From contig JAQYTT010000001.1 in the NCBI GenBank assembly GCA_029433155.1, positions 558,001 to 622,000 of the forward strand: a stretch of 64,000 nucleotides of DNA. The letters are read 5' to 3'. Shown here piece after piece: positions 16,268-25,702 of this stretch. The notes under the pieces are model-generated. The model ran no database searches and was not told where the DNA came from. It was given only the letters and a program-made list of their open reading frames with translations. How positions within the stretch are numbered: the first letter of the stretch is position 1; each line of letters opens with the position of its first letter. Source of the DNA: Lactobacillaceae bacterium L1_55_11 (GTDB lineage: Bacteria; Bacillota; Bacilli; Lactobacillales; Lactobacillaceae). A program made the translations under genes and the position numbers.

Positions 16268-16873
16268 TTAATCCCCTTCTTTTGGTGTCGTCGTCTCACC
16301 CTGCCGGGCAAAGAGATTGGCTTCCTGGCCATCTTCCAGCTGAAAATCAGTGGCGGCCTGCAGGTCTTGAATCTCTGGTAACTCCGGGAGCTCGGCCAAG
16401 TCCTTGAGACCAAAGTAGTCCAAAAAGGCTGGCGTGGTCCCGTAAACAATCGGCCGGCCAATTTCATCGAGTCGCCCGACGGCTTCAATCAGCCCCTGCT
16501 GGACTAACTTTTGAATGGTGCCGGCCGACTTAACCCCGCGGATTTGGTCAATTTCAGTCCGGCTAATCGGCTGCCGGTAGGCAATAATCACTAAACTTTC
16601 TAACTGGGCCGTACTGATTTTTTGGTTCAGGTCCTGGTCAAAGTAACGCCGAACTACTTTGCCCAAGGCTGGTTTCGTCACTAAGGCATAATCAGCGCCA
16701 CTGTGGCGAATCATCAGGGCTGAAGGACCGTCCTGGTAACGCTGGGCCAAAGCCTCTAGCAGCTGCTGCACGGCTGGCTTTTCAAAGCCAGTTAGTTGGC
16801 ATAAATCAGCCAGGGTCATCCCCTCGTCACCGGCCACAAATAAGAGGGCTTCAATTTGACTAATGTTATCCAT
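16268..16873 (-). CDS. scpB: Segregation and condensation protein B
   Basis: Winged-helix subunit of the SMC-ScpAB condensin that organises newly replicated origins. The 201-residue protein begins ISQIEALLFVAGDEGMTLAD and carries the family block LESLVIIAYRQPISRTEIDQIRG (about residues 91-113). Overlap of 8 bases with scpA indicates coupling. The C-terminal 30 residues are acidic and less conserved. Confidence 0.95.
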   Translation of the reverse strand: MDNISQIEALLFVAGDEGMTLADLCQLTGFEKPAVQQLLEALAQRYQDGPSALMIRHSGADYALVTKPALGKVVRRYFDQDLNQKISTAQLESLVIIAYRQPISRTEIDQIRGVKSAGTIQKLVQQGLIEAVGRLDEIGRPIVYGTTPAFLDYFGLKDLAELPELPEIQDLQAATDFQLEDGQEANLFARQGETTTPKEGD

Positions 16874-17615
16874 GCTTCACCGCTTTAATCAAAATATCGT
16901 CGTCTTCGTGGGCCTGCCAGATTTCAACCTGACCGGCCTTACTCAGCTCTAAGAGCCCTAAAAAGACCATGACCAACTTGGTCCGGGTCGGCAGGGCCGT
17001 AAAGAGACCTGTGAAGGTATGCTCCCGGTCCTCAGCCAAATGCTGCTTCAAATAGGCAATCCCGTCCGCAATCGTAAATTGCTCGGCCACCACCCGCCGG
17101 GTAACCGGGGTCTGGTCGCGGCGACGGGCTAGAATGGCCGCAAAGGCCAGCTGTAAGTCGACCAACTGAAGTCCTGGCGCCGGTTGGGTGGTCCCAGCTG
17201 TCTCCTGGTCAATGGTCACCGGCCGGACAAAGGACTGCTGGTCCTGGTCTTCCCGCTCAGTAAAGAACTGACTGGCTGCCTGAATTTGCTGGTAGACCAG
17301 AAGTTGATTAACCAGCTCATCCCGGGGATCTTGGTAATCGTCCTCCTCGGCTTCAACTTGGGGCTGGGGCAGGAGATCAACCGACTTTAATCGAATTAAA
17401 CTGGCTGCCATGACAAGGTAGTCACTGGCAATGTCTAGGGCCAAGTCCCGTTGCTGGTGCAAAAAGGCCAGGTACTGCTCAGTCACCTTAGCAATGGGCA
17501 GATCAAAGATGTCCAGCTCGTTTTTCTTAATCAGGTGTAAGAGCAGGTCCAAGGGCCCCTCAAAATCCGTAATTTTAATTGTTAAACCAGCGTCTACGAT
17601 TGAAACTTTCTCCAC
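16866..17615 (-). CDS. scpA: Segregation and condensation protein A
   Basis: Kleisin subunit that bridges the SMC heads in the bacterial condensin. The 249-residue protein has the N-terminal kleisin motif FEGPLDLLLHLIKKNELDI (about residues 18-36) and a DIASDYLVMAASLIRLKS helix (about 60-77), with a winged-helix C-terminus. The start is GTG and overlaps the ribT-like gene by 22 bases, with no clear ribosome site, so translation is probably coupled to the upstream gene. Confidence 0.94.
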   Translation of the reverse strand: MEKVSIVDAGLTIKITDFEGPLDLLLHLIKKNELDIFDLPIAKVTEQYLAFLHQQRDLALDIASDYLVMAASLIRLKSVDLLPQPQVEAEEDDYQDPRDELVNQLLVYQQIQAASQFFTEREDQDQQSFVRPVTIDQETAGTTQPAPGLQLVDLQLAFAAILARRRDQTPVTRRVVAEQFTIADGIAYLKQHLAEDREHTFTGLFTALPTRTKLVMVFLGLLELSKAGQVEIWQAHEDDDILIKAVKHG

Positions 17616-17959
17616 TGATTAATGATATTTTGGGTCTCAATGGTGCCCATGATAAAACAGTTCGGATACTGCTCCTGGAATTCACCAAGCATGTTGTAGT
17701 AAAACTTGGGCTGGCGCACCGCCGGCGTTAGAACAATGTGGCGGATTACCGCCAGGTCATCTTGGTAAAATTCAACGCCCAAGACACCCTGAACCTGGTT
17801 CTCACCACGCCGTTGCCAGACAAAGAGCTGACGTTTACCAGCATACTGACGGTAATCGTTTAATTCACTCCGTAAATGTGAAATTTCTTTTAGACCCGGC
17901 CACAGGGACAAAATTCCCATGACCGTCTTTTCATCATCATGACGGGCAATTCGTAACAT
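17594..17959 (-). CDS. ribT: RibT-like acetyltransferase
   Basis: The 121-residue protein resembles RibT, a GNAT-fold protein at the end of the Bacillus riboflavin operon. It starts MLRIARHDDEKTVMGILS, has a central GVLGVEF strand and ends NCFIMGTIETQNIINQWRK. In Bacillus, ribT directly precedes scpA; here that position is kept although no rib biosynthesis genes are present. Its biochemical role is unresolved in any species. It sits between xerD and scpA with short gaps, so is cotranscribed. Confidence 0.78.
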   Translation of the reverse strand: MLRIARHDDEKTVMGILSLWPGLKEISHLRSELNDYRQYAGKRQLFVWQRRGENQVQGVLGVEFYQDDLAVIRHIVLTPAVRQPKFYYNMLGEFQEQYPNCFIMGTIETQNIINQWRKFQS

Positions 17960-17968
17960 AGCTTCCTC

Positions 17969-18865
17969 CTAAGCGCGGGGGTGGTACTGATCGTAGACCT
18001 CACTGAGCCGCTTCTTGGAAATGTGGGTATAAATTTGAGTGGTCGAAATGTCGGCATGGCCCAGCAGTTCCTGGACAATCCGCAAATCGGCCCCGTTTTC
18101 TAGGATATGGGTCGCAAAAGAATGGCGGAGCGTGTGGGGCGAAACATCCTTTTGAATGCCAGCCTGGGCCACCAGCTTCTTAATAATTTTCCAAACCCCC
18201 TGGCGCGACAACTGCCGACCGTGGTCATTTAGGAAAACATAGGGATTCTCCCGGCCCTTGAGTAAGGCGGGGCGGGCCTGGTCAAAGTATTGCTCAAACC
18301 AGTCGACGGCCACCTCCCCGATCGGAATAATCCGCTCCTTGTCCCCCTTCCCCAGGGTCTGAACTAACCCTAGGTCTAAGTGCAAGTCGGCCATCTTTAA
18401 GTTCACCAGTTCGCTGACCCGCAAACCGGTCGCATAGAGCACCTCTAGCATGGCCCGATTGCGGATACCCAGCGGGGTTTTATCCGTGGGCACCTGCAAA
18501 AGGGCGTCAATCTCAGCCACACTCAAAACGGCGGGCAAGTGTTCCGCTTTTTTCGGTGGTCGCACATTGGCCATCGGATCATGGGCGATGGTGCCAGCCT
18601 GCTTTAAAAAGGCAAAGAACTTACGCAGGGAGGTCACCATGTGAATGACAGAACTGTTAGATTTACCGGCCTGTCGGAGCTGGTTAAGCCAGTCTAGAAC
18701 ATGCACATAATCCACCTGTTCTAAGGTCAGCTGCTCACGCTGTAAGTACTGGGCAAACTGGTGTAAATCCTGGCGGTAGCTCTTAATCGTATTTAAGGAC
18801 AGCCCGCGCTCAATTTGAATATAGTGCAGGTAGTCTGCAATTGCATCGGTCAAGTTAACACCCAT
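17969..18865 (-). CDS. xerD: Site-specific tyrosine recombinase XerD
   Basis: Resolves chromosome dimers at dif with a XerC partner. The 298-residue protein has an N-terminal SAM-like core-binding domain (about 5-88) and a catalytic domain with Arg in YATGLRVSELVNL (about 150), then HTLRHSFATHI (about 245), LLGHADISTTQIYTHI (about 268-283) with the nucleophilic Tyr. The ATG at 18865 is chosen; an in-frame GTG at 18871 that overlaps the end of cvfB is the alternative. Its place between cvfB and ribT/scpA is a conserved LAB arrangement, so it is the housekeeping enzyme, not a phage integrase. Confidence 0.94.
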   Translation of the reverse strand: MGVNLTDAIADYLHYIQIERGLSLNTIKSYRQDLHQFAQYLQREQLTLEQVDYVHVLDWLNQLRQAGKSNSSVIHMVTSLRKFFAFLKQAGTIAHDPMANVRPPKKAEHLPAVLSVAEIDALLQVPTDKTPLGIRNRAMLEVLYATGLRVSELVNLKMADLHLDLGLVQTLGKGDKERIIPIGEVAVDWFEQYFDQARPALLKGRENPYVFLNDHGRQLSRQGVWKIIKKLVAQAGIQKDVSPHTLRHSFATHILENGADLRIVQELLGHADISTTQIYTHISKKRLSEVYDQYHPRA

Positions 18866-18867
18866 AA

Positions 18868-19728
18868 TCACTGAACCAACCGAATACCATCATCAACCTG
18901 CTCAATCAGGCGCTCCTTGTATAGGCGGCCCAAGGCCCGCTTAAACTGGCTCTTACTAAAGCCAAACTGGGCCTTAATGGCGGCTGGTTCACTCTTGTCA
19001 TTAAAAGGCAGGAAGTGGTCGGCACGCCGTTGCAGTTGCAGCAGTAAGAACTGGGCATCTTCGTCCATAGTCTTGTAAGCCAGGGGCTTAGTCGACAGGT
19101 TCAAAACACCGCGGTCACTAATCCCCACCACGCGAGTTTTAAGCACCTCGCCCAAGCGAGGTTCATCATCCCGCTGGCTGGGGTGGATAAAGCCGAGCTG
19201 GTACTGATCGGTCAACACCAGGGTACCGGCCATCTTGTTCCGGTAAACAGTGGCCGTCACACTAGTTCCCTTTTCCCGTTCCTGCGGGCGCCGCGCCACT
19301 GCGGCAAAGATATCACTTTGAGCCAATTCACCCCAAAGACGTCCCTTACGGTCTTCTTTTAGGGCTAGCATCAACCGGTCCCCCTGCTGGGGCCAGAGCT
19401 GCTTAATGGTTGGCAAGTCATCCAGGGAAACGGCCATGTCCTTATTTGGCAGACCGATATCGACAAAAATCCCCAGGTCGTGGCGGCTAGCAACCACCGT
19501 GCCCCAGGCAAACTGGTCCTTTTGGACCTTGGGTACCTGCTTGGTAATTTGGAGCTGATGGTCTTCATTAGTGTAGGCAAAACCAGTCACCTGGCCCCCA
19601 ACCTTGAGGGGCTTTTTCAACTCAGCCTTATCAATTTGGTAGGTATAACCGTCAACTTGGGCAAAGAAATACGCCGCATTTTCGTCGGTCACCTGTGCCC
19701 TTATATTGGTACCAATTACCGCACTCAT
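18868..19728 (-). CDS. cvfB: S1-domain RNA-binding protein CvfB
   Basis: CvfB family proteins bind RNA with several S1-like domains and affect virulence and RNA stability in Staphylococcus. The 286-residue sequence has S1-like units beginning near FAWGTVVASRHDLGIFVDI (about residue 73), then TVYRNKMAGTLVLTDQYQLGFIHPSQR, and a C-terminal winged-helix end (FGFSKSQFKRALGRLYKERLIEQ, about 256-278). It is the first gene of the cvfB-xerD-ribT-scpA-scpB-rluB group. Its cellular role in lactic acid bacteria is not established. Confidence 0.88.
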   Translation of the reverse strand: MSAVIGTNIRAQVTDENAAYFFAQVDGYTYQIDKAELKKPLKVGGQVTGFAYTNEDHQLQITKQVPKVQKDQFAWGTVVASRHDLGIFVDIGLPNKDMAVSLDDLPTIKQLWPQQGDRLMLALKEDRKGRLWGELAQSDIFAAVARRPQEREKGTSVTATVYRNKMAGTLVLTDQYQLGFIHPSQRDDEPRLGEVLKTRVVGISDRGVLNLSTKPLAYKTMDEDAQFLLLQLQRRADHFLPFNDKSEPAAIKAQFGFSKSQFKRALGRLYKERLIEQVDDGIRLVQ

Positions 19729-19799
19729 CGCCGGCCCCTTTCACTAATCATAATCTTCGCTCTTATTGTAGCACGGCCTAAGACCGCCAAAAAGTGGTC

Positions 19800-20249
19800 T
19801 TACTTGCTGGCCAAAAGCTTTTTAACTTCGTCAGCCACTAACTTACCGTCGGCCCGTCCCTTAATTTGTGGGGTAACCACGCCCATGACCTTACCCATAT
19901 CCTTAGGAGACTGGGCCCCAGTCTGCTGGATGGCCATCTCGATGATGGTCGTAATTTCTTCTGGCTTTAACTGGGCTGGCAGGTAGCGGTCCAAGACCTT
20001 CAGTTCCTTTTCCAAGTTCTCCATCAAGTCTGGCCGGTTGGCCTCCTTGAATTCCTGCAAGGATTCCTTACGCTGCTTAGCTTCCCGGGACAAAACGGCC
20101 AGTTCTTCGTTCTCTGATAAGTCGTGGTTAAGCTTAATCTGCTCGTTCATCACGGCTGACTTCAGCATCCGGATTACTGCCAAAGTCTCCTTATCCTGGG
20201 CCTTCATGGCCGTTTTCATATCATTTTGTAAATCAGTTAGTAAACTCAT
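19800..20249 (-). CDS. yqeY: GatB/YqeY domain protein
   Basis: A 149-residue helical protein related to the tail domain of the amidotransferase subunit GatB. It begins MSLLTDLQNDMKTAMKAQDKETL and has the KDMGKVMGVVTPQIKGRADG block (about 116-135). It usually follows rpsU, as it does here (62-base gap), suggesting a tRNA- or ribosome-linked role, but no activity is known. The rpsU terminator lies between them, so YqeY may depend on readthrough. Confidence 0.92.
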   Translation of the reverse strand: MSLLTDLQNDMKTAMKAQDKETLAVIRMLKSAVMNEQIKLNHDLSENEELAVLSREAKQRKESLQEFKEANRPDLMENLEKELKVLDRYLPAQLKPEEITTIIEMAIQQTGAQSPKDMGKVMGVVTPQIKGRADGKLVADEVKKLLASK

Positions 20250-20278
20250 TTCTTACCTCAGTATTTATTGACTTTAAA

Positions 20279-20303
20279 GAAAAAACGTCACCTAAGTGAC
20301 GTT
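20279..20303 (-). terminator. Terminator after rpsU
   Basis: A perfect AACGTCAC/GTGACGTT stem with a short loop is followed by a T-run on the minus strand, directly after rpsU. Confidence 0.88.
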
Positions 20304-20310
20304 GGCCAAA

Positions 20311-20502
20311 TTAACGGTTCTTCTTTTTCTTGTTGTTGCGCTTACGAGCAGCTTCTGACTTCAACTTACGTTCAACAGAAGGCTTGATATAAAACTCGCG
20401 CTTCCGGTATTCCTGGAGAGTACCGTCCTTTGAGACACCACGCTTAAAACGGCGCAATGCATCATCCAAAGATTCATTCTTACGAACTACGACCTTTGCC
20501 AT
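20311..20502 (-). CDS. rpsU: 30S ribosomal protein S21
   Basis: Small (63 aa), highly basic ribosomal protein near the mRNA exit of the 30S subunit. It begins [20 protein letters not shown] and ends with a run of Lys, Arg and Asn typical of the family. A strong GGAGGG ribosome site precedes the start. Confidence 0.96.
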   Translation of the reverse strand: MAKVVVRKNESLDDALRRFKRGVSKDGTLQEYRKREFYIKPSVERKLKSEAARKRNNKKKKNR

Positions 20503-20604
20503 TTCGATTCCCTCCTTTCTCGCACTTTATTTCGCGATAACGACATGCACTAAATACCTCATAATTATCCCAAATTTTTACTGGCTGGTCAAGCAGAAAC
20601 TTAC

Positions 20605-21480
20605 TTAGAGGTCCGGCTCATAGAAGCGACCCCGGGTATGCTCAATCTTCCAAGCACTGGAAAAGGCATGGGGATCAACCTCATCAATCGCCTTACGCAG
20701 GTCGGCAATTTCGTACTGGGTAATCACCGTCAGCAGGATTGAGCGATCCTTACCGGTATAACCACCATGGGCATTGTCAATCACCGTCACCCCACGGCGC
20801 ATATTGTGCTGGATGGCCTCCACCATTTCTTCGGGCTTAGTGGTAATAATCATCTCCTGCATCTGCTGCTGGCGGGTGTAGAAGAAATCAATCATCCGAG
20901 AACTAATCACCACCCCGATAATGGAATAAAGGGCGTATTTCCAGCCGTAACTGATACCAGCCCCAATCATAATCAGGGTGTTAAAGGCCAGGTTAACGGT
21001 CCCAACCTTATAGCCCAGGTGGCGTTTAACCAACATCCCAATCACGTCTAGGCCACCGGTACCAACACCACAGCGTAGAGCCGTTCCAACCGCCATGCCG
21101 TTCAAAGCGCCCCCAAAAATCGCATTAATCAAGGGGTCGGGCGTCAAAATCGTGGAAGTTTGGAAAACCGGCACAAAGGCTGCGCTCAGCAGAACGGCTA
21201 AGGTGGTAAAGATGGCAAAGCGCCAGGATAATTTCCACCAGGCCAGGGCCAGCATGGGCAGGTTAACGACCGCCAGGGCCCAGGCAATTGAAATATGGCC
21301 ACCACTAGCTGAAGCTACCAGCTGAGAAAATCCAGTAAAGCCAGATGAGTAAATGTGGCCTGGTAACCAGAAATAGTTCATGGCCACCGCAACAATAATC
21401 GCGTAAAAGACTGCGCCACCAATCTGCTTCACATAATCATGGCCCAAAAAATTAAGGTAAAGATTTCGAAGTTTATCCAT
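20605..21480 (-). CDS. YitT family membrane protein (DUF161 plus DUF2179)
   Basis: The 291-residue protein has five hydrophobic segments in the first 170 residues, with the family block MNYFWLPGHIYSSGFTGFSQ (about 34-53) and CGVGTGGLDVIGMLVKRHLG (about 137-156). The C-terminal soluble domain (about 200-285, DUF2179) contains GVTVIDNAHGGYTGKDRSI. YitT proteins are common in Firmicutes but have no settled substrate. It stands alone between aspS and rpsU. Not a transporter of known substrate. Confidence 0.88.
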   Translation of the reverse strand: MDKLRNLYLNFLGHDYVKQIGGAVFYAIIVAVAMNYFWLPGHIYSSGFTGFSQLVASASGGHISIAWALAVVNLPMLALAWWKLSWRFAIFTTLAVLLSAAFVPVFQTSTILTPDPLINAIFGGALNGMAVGTALRCGVGTGGLDVIGMLVKRHLGYKVGTVNLAFNTLIMIGAGISYGWKYALYSIIGVVISSRMIDFFYTRQQQMQEMIITTKPEEMVEAIQHNMRRGVTVIDNAHGGYTGKDRSILLTVITQYEIADLRKAIDEVDPHAFSSAWKIEHTRGRFYEPDL

Positions 21481-21512
21481 GTTTACTTACTTGTTAACCT
21501 CAGTCAAAGCAA

Positions 21513-23291
21513 TTAATCTTCGGGTTCTTCAACCGTCAAACCCAGCTCCAGTAACTGCTTAGGGCTGACCGTGGTTGGCGCCTCAGTCATTGGTTCAGTT
21601 GCGCGTGAATTCTTAGGGAAGGCAATCACGTCGCGTATGTTATCCCGGCCGGCCAGCAACATGGCTAGACGGTCCAAACCAAGGGCAATCCCACCCATTG
21701 GTGGGAAGCCATATTCCATTCCTTCTAACAGGAAGCCAAAGGCTTCCTGGGCTTGGTCTGGAGTAAAGCCAAGGGCCTTGAGCATCTTTTCTTGGATATC
21801 GGTCCGGTGGATACGGATTGAACCAGAACCAAGTTCATACCCGTTTAAGACCAGGTCATAACTCTGAGCATGGGCCTGGTGAGGATCTTCGCCCTCATCC
21901 AGGTAGTGCAAGTCCTCTTCATTTGGCATGGTAAAGGGATGGTGGGCTGCAATCCAACGGCCGAAGTCCTCTGAATATTCAAAGAGTGGCCAATCGACAA
22001 TCCAGGCAAAGCGCCATGGCCGGTCGGTGTCAATTAGGTCCAGCTCAGCGGCAGTACTCCGTCGCAAAGCATCCAAGGAAGCCGCAACGATATCACGACG
22101 GCCAGCCCCAAAGAGAATCAAGTCGCCCTGACTCGCCTGGGCACCATCGATAATGGCCTGCTTGTCTTCGTCAGTAAAGAACTTCGCAATCGGTCCGGTC
22201 AAACCTTCGTCGGTATACTTAAGCCAGGCTAGACCTTTGGCCCCAAAGCGTTCAATGTACTGGGCTAATTTGTCAATGTCCTTACGAGAATAATGGTCAG
22301 CCCCACCAGGTACTGCCAGGGCTTTAACTACCCCGCCATCTTGGACAGCGCGGGAGAAGACACCAAATTCAACGTCTTTAACCTGCTCGGAAAGATCATG
22401 AATTTCATAGTCAATCCGCAGGTCCGGCTTATCGGTACCGAAGCGGTCCATTGATTCCTGCCAGGTTAACTTATCGATTTTTTCAGTGTCTAGATCAAAG
22501 TCAGCCACGTCGTGCATGATTTGCTTAACCCACTGGTTGACCAGTTCCTGGATTTGCTGGGCTGACATAAAGCTGGTTTCCATGTCCAACTGGGTAAATT
22601 CCGGCTGGCGGTCACCACGCAGGTCCTCATCACGGAAGCAGCGGGCAATTTGGAAGTAACGGTCAAAGCCAGCCCCCATCAGTAGTTGCTTGAATAACTG
22701 GGGGGACTGAGGCAGAGCGTAGAAAGATCCTGGGAAAATCCGGGATGGTACCAGGTAGTCACGGGCCCCTTCTGGGGTTGACTTAGCCAAATCAGGGGTT
22801 TCGATGTTAATAAAGTCATGACTGTCCATGAACTGCATGGCCGAGGCCATAATCTTAGAACGAATCCGCAGATTACGCTGCATTTCTGGCCGGCGTAGGT
22901 CTAGGTAACGGTACTTGAGCTTTAATTCCTCGTTGGCATTGACCCCGTCTTCGATATAGAAAGGTGGCGTCTTAGCGCCAGCTAAGATTTTAGCTGAAGT
23001 CACATCGACTTCGACCTGGCCGGAACGCAACTTGGGATTGACCTGACTTGGATCACGCTTCACGACGGTGCCAGTCACAGCTACTACGTATTCATTACGC
23101 ATGTCATTAGCCACGAACATAACCCCTCGGTGCTTGGCGTTAAAGGTCAGCTGCAAGAGCCCCTCCCGGTCACGCAAATCCACAAAGACCAGTTCGCCAA
23201 AATCACGGCGCTTTTGAACCCAACCGGTCAAGTGAACCGTTTGGCCCAAGTAGCTTTCATCAATCAGACCTGCATAAGTAGTTCGTTCCAT
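21513..23291 (-). CDS. aspS: Aspartyl-tRNA synthetase
   Basis: Class II synthetase that charges tRNA-Asp. The 592-residue protein has an N-terminal OB-fold anticodon-binding domain (about 1-110), the class II motif 2 [18 protein letters not shown] (about 217-234), a bacterial GAD insertion (about 290-410) and motif 3 [14 protein letters not shown] (about 528-541). It overlaps hisS by one base (TAATG), so the two are translated together from the T-box-controlled transcript. The length is that of bacterial AspRS. Confidence 0.97.
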   Translation of the reverse strand: MERTTYAGLIDESYLGQTVHLTGWVQKRRDFGELVFVDLRDREGLLQLTFNAKHRGVMFVANDMRNEYVVAVTGTVVKRDPSQVNPKLRSGQVEVDVTSAKILAGAKTPPFYIEDGVNANEELKLKYRYLDLRRPEMQRNLRIRSKIMASAMQFMDSHDFINIETPDLAKSTPEGARDYLVPSRIFPGSFYALPQSPQLFKQLLMGAGFDRYFQIARCFRDEDLRGDRQPEFTQLDMETSFMSAQQIQELVNQWVKQIMHDVADFDLDTEKIDKLTWQESMDRFGTDKPDLRIDYEIHDLSEQVKDVEFGVFSRAVQDGGVVKALAVPGGADHYSRKDIDKLAQYIERFGAKGLAWLKYTDEGLTGPIAKFFTDEDKQAIIDGAQASQGDLILFGAGRRDIVAASLDALRRSTAAELDLIDTDRPWRFAWIVDWPLFEYSEDFGRWIAAHHPFTMPNEEDLHYLDEGEDPHQAHAQSYDLVLNGYELGSGSIRIHRTDIQEKMLKALGFTPDQAQEAFGFLLEGMEYGFPPMGGIALGLDRLAMLLAGRDNIRDVIAFPKNSRATEPMTEAPTTVSPKQLLELGLTVEEPED

Positions 23292-24601
23292 TATTCTGCT
23301 TCCTTTCCAGTCGCTGCCATTAACTCAGGGATTTTCTTAGATAAGTCGCTCCAGGCCACCTGGACCTGGTCGCCACTATCCATGTCCTTAATTTGTACGG
23401 ATTGGTCGGCCAGTTCTTGGTCACCCAAGGTTGCCACAAAGCGGGCCTGGTGTCGGTTGGCCGCCTTAAACTGGGCCTTGGCCGAACGACTCAGGTAATC
23501 CCGTTCAGCACGGTATCCCAGATGACGAATCGTCTGAACGATTTTCAGGGCGGCTTCGTCGGTATCAGCGCCGATATTGACCACGTAGAAGTCCAGTGGA
23601 CTTTGCTGACGGTCGGCATCGGTTGCTGCCTGACTATTCAAGAGGGACACTAGGCGCTCTTCCCCAATTCCAAAACCAATCCCGGGGGTTTCGGGACCAC
23701 CAAACTGCTCAACCAAGCCCGAATAACGGCCACCACCGGCAATGGTAGCGGCGCCCTTGAGCTCATCGTCGCTGGTCATAATTTCAAAAATCGTGTCGTT
23801 GTAGTAATCCAAACCACGGACTAAGTTAGAATCAATTTCATAGTCAATGCCCAAGTCACCTAAGAGGGTCAAAACCTCCTCCCAGTGAGACTGGGAAGCC
23901 TCTGACAGATAATCACCTATCACCGGTGCATCGGCCACAATGGCCTGGTCCTTAGGATCCTTGGAATCCAAAACCCGCAGGGGATTCTTCTCTAGCCGGT
24001 TCTTTGAGTCGGTGGATAATTCGTCAAAATGAGGCTTCAAATAGTCAATTAAGGCCTGACGGTAAGCTGCCCGTGACTCCTGGTCACCCAGACTGTTAAT
24101 GGCCACCTTCAAGTTTTTTAGGCCCAAAGTTTGGAAGTAATCGACCAGCATGGCGATGACTTCCACGTCTAAGCTTGGTGCATTCGAACCAAAGACTTCG
24201 GCCCCAATTTGGTGGAATTGGCGGAAACGACCGGCCTGGGGCCGCTCATAGCGAAACATCGGCCCGATGTAAAAGACTTTATAGGGCTTCTCAAATTCTG
24301 GGCCGTAGAGCTTATTTTCCACAAAGGCCCGTACCACCCCAGCCGTCCCTTCCGGACGCAGGGCCATGTGGCGGCCACCCTTATCTTCAAAGTCATACAT
24401 TTCCTTGGTTACCACATCAGACGTATCACCGGCTGAACGGGCAAAAAGGTCGAAACTTTCAAAGTGTGGGGTCCGAATTTCACCAAAGCCATAGCGGCTA
24501 AAGACTGCCCGGGCAACTTCTTCAACGTGTTGCCACTGGGCCGTTTGTTCTGGTAATAAATCGGCCGTTCCCTTAGGTCGTTGAAATGTTGGTTTTGCCA
24601 T
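23291..24601 (-). CDS. hisS: Histidyl-tRNA synthetase
   Basis: Class II synthetase that charges tRNA-His. The 436-residue protein begins [19 protein letters not shown], has motif 2 [21 protein letters not shown] (about 115-135), and the HisRS motifs [14 protein letters not shown] (about 256) and [15 protein letters not shown] (about 283), then a C-terminal anticodon domain. The ATG at 24601 is preferred over an in-frame ATG at 24625 because the latter has no spacing from its GGAGG, while GAGGTG is well spaced for 24601. A hairpin covers this ribosome site. Confidence 0.96.
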   Translation of the reverse strand: MAKPTFQRPKGTADLLPEQTAQWQHVEEVARAVFSRYGFGEIRTPHFESFDLFARSAGDTSDVVTKEMYDFEDKGGRHMALRPEGTAGVVRAFVENKLYGPEFEKPYKVFYIGPMFRYERPQAGRFRQFHQIGAEVFGSNAPSLDVEVIAMLVDYFQTLGLKNLKVAINSLGDQESRAAYRQALIDYLKPHFDELSTDSKNRLEKNPLRVLDSKDPKDQAIVADAPVIGDYLSEASQSHWEEVLTLLGDLGIDYEIDSNLVRGLDYYNDTIFEIMTSDDELKGAATIAGGGRYSGLVEQFGGPETPGIGFGIGEERLVSLLNSQAATDADRQQSPLDFYVVNIGADTDEAALKIVQTIRHLGYRAERDYLSRSAKAQFKAANRHQARFVATLGDQELADQSVQIKDMDSGDQVQVAWSDLSKKIPELMAATGKEAE

Positions 24602-24608
24602 AATGTCT

Positions 24609-24624
24609 TGCACCTCACGGTGCA
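24609..24624 (-). repeat. Perfect inverted repeat covering the hisS ribosome binding site
   Basis: TGCACC-GTGA-GGTGCA forms a 6-bp stem and 4-base loop that includes the GAGGTG Shine-Dalgarno of hisS. In the mRNA this could hide the ribosome site, adding translational control after the T-box. Confidence 0.55.
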
Positions 24625-24650
24625 TCCTCCTCGCTTAACACCAGTAAAAA

Positions 24651-24878
24651 TAAAAAACGCCCTAACGAAATAAATCGTTAAGGGCGCTTGCGCACGGTAC
24701 CACCTTAGTAATCACACCAACTAGGTTGGCGTGCTCAAACCACTTATCGCGTGGGGACGGGCTGGGACTACCAGCCACCTCCAAGGTGTCTTGGTTAAGT
24801 TGGTGACCCGCTTCCATCAACCGCGGGCTTTCTGAATCACCAAGGCCTAACCTTTCCCTGTTCATCGGTGTTGAATAT
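24651..24878 (-). promoter_or_regulatory. T-box leader of hisS-aspS
   Basis: On the minus strand the T-box consensus appears as AAGGTGGTACCGTGCG (about 24689-24704), followed by a terminator stem with a T-run (24651-24688). Uncharged tRNA binding should favour antitermination. The specifier codon could not be assigned with confidence: CAC triplets (His) occur in the stem I region, which fits hisS being the first gene. An open frame on this strand is only the leader read as protein. Confidence 0.88.
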
Positions 24879-24884
24879 GCCTTA

Positions 24885-24912
24885 ATTCTAGCAGAATCCC
24901 CTGCCCTGTCAA
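24885..24912 (-). promoter_or_regulatory. Promoter of the hisS-aspS T-box transcript
   Basis: A consensus TTGACA (24907-24912) and TAGAAT (24885-24890) are separated by 16 bases. The transcript would start near 24878 and cover the T-box leader. Confidence 0.72.
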
Positions 24913-24937
24913 GAGCCAGCAAGAGCACTGTTAAAAC

Positions 24938-25702
24938 TTAGCGCTGCTCGGGCTGAAGCCGACTGGCGGCCTGGGCCTGAGTCGCTTTTTTCAACAACCA
25001 GGACACGCCGGCAATCACGGAGTTCATAATGTAGTAGGCGTACTTAGCTACGTTAGCGTAGTTTCTAAGCGTCAACGACTTCCCCAGCTGGGCCAGGTTG
25101 TAAACGGCCCAGAAGCTCCACTGAGAAGGCAGCTTCAAGACGTTTAAAACATTGGCAACCAGCGACAGGGTAAAGGTAATCGATGCAAAGTAAAAGAGCG
25201 CATCCAGGGGCCAATGGGCCAAGTAGGCATAAGCAATGTAATTTAAGCCAAATCCCAGGACAAAGGCGCCAATGATAATGCCGGTTAAAATCCAGGCAAA
25301 GTTCTTCTGGTAGCCAAAGCGGCCGGCATACTTATTTTTCCAGTTATAACTGGCCTGCCAATTCAAATAGACCGAGACCGGGTAGGTCAAAATGGCACCA
25401 ACGTTTCCCAGTAAGAAATCAACCAGGCCGGAAAAGAAGGCGGTCATCCAGCCGATAATATTACCCCAGTTATTCAACTTGGCCGTTAGGCGCGTTGACA
25501 TAATTGAAGCAATCGATGATAGCGTCGAAATAATCCCAATCAAGGGCAAAGAAAGAATGGGGTTGTGCATCGAGCGAAAGAGCCAGGAAGCACTGAGCGG
25601 GGTCTTATAGTACCCCAGCACCCAAACCGTTACTAAAACAATAGCAATCCCGATAACATCAAAGTACTTTGAGTCCGAAATTGCCTGCAATCTTTTATCC
25701 AT
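24938..25702 (-). CDS. pnuC: Nicotinamide riboside transporter PnuC
   Basis: Integral membrane facilitator (254 aa, about seven or eight hydrophobic segments) for nicotinamide riboside, an NAD precursor. Typical features are the NVGAILTYPVSVYLNWQAS segment (about 99-117) and a PSQWSFWAVYNLAQL block (about 192-206). It is a single gene between the T-box operon and the metal transporter. No NiaR operator or NAD riboswitch was recognised upstream. Confidence 0.9.
   Translation of the reverse strand: MDKRLQAISDSKYFDVIGIAIVLVTVWVLGYYKTPLSASWLFRSMHNPILSLPLIGIISTLSSIASIMSTRLTAKLNNWGNIIGWMTAFFSGLVDFLLGNVGAILTYPVSVYLNWQASYNWKNKYAGRFGYQKNFAWILTGIIIGAFVLGFGLNYIAYAYLAHWPLDALFYFASITFTLSLVANVLNVLKLPSQWSFWAVYNLAQLGKSLTLRNYANVAKYAYYIMNSVIAGVSWLLKKATQAQAASRLQPEQR

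Noticed and set aside
17969-18865. Tyrosine recombinase as a sign of a mobile element
   Set aside because: The context (cvfB, ribT, scpA) and sequence mark housekeeping XerD; no att repeats or phage genes nearby.
19770-19799. Terminator-like repeat near the start of yqeY's 3' side
   Set aside because: AAGACC/GGTCTT arms are short, the loop is asymmetric and no T-run follows.
24662-24928. An 88-codon open frame over the hisS leader
   Set aside because: It covers the T-box consensus, terminator stem and promoter; no ribosome site and no protein-like composition.
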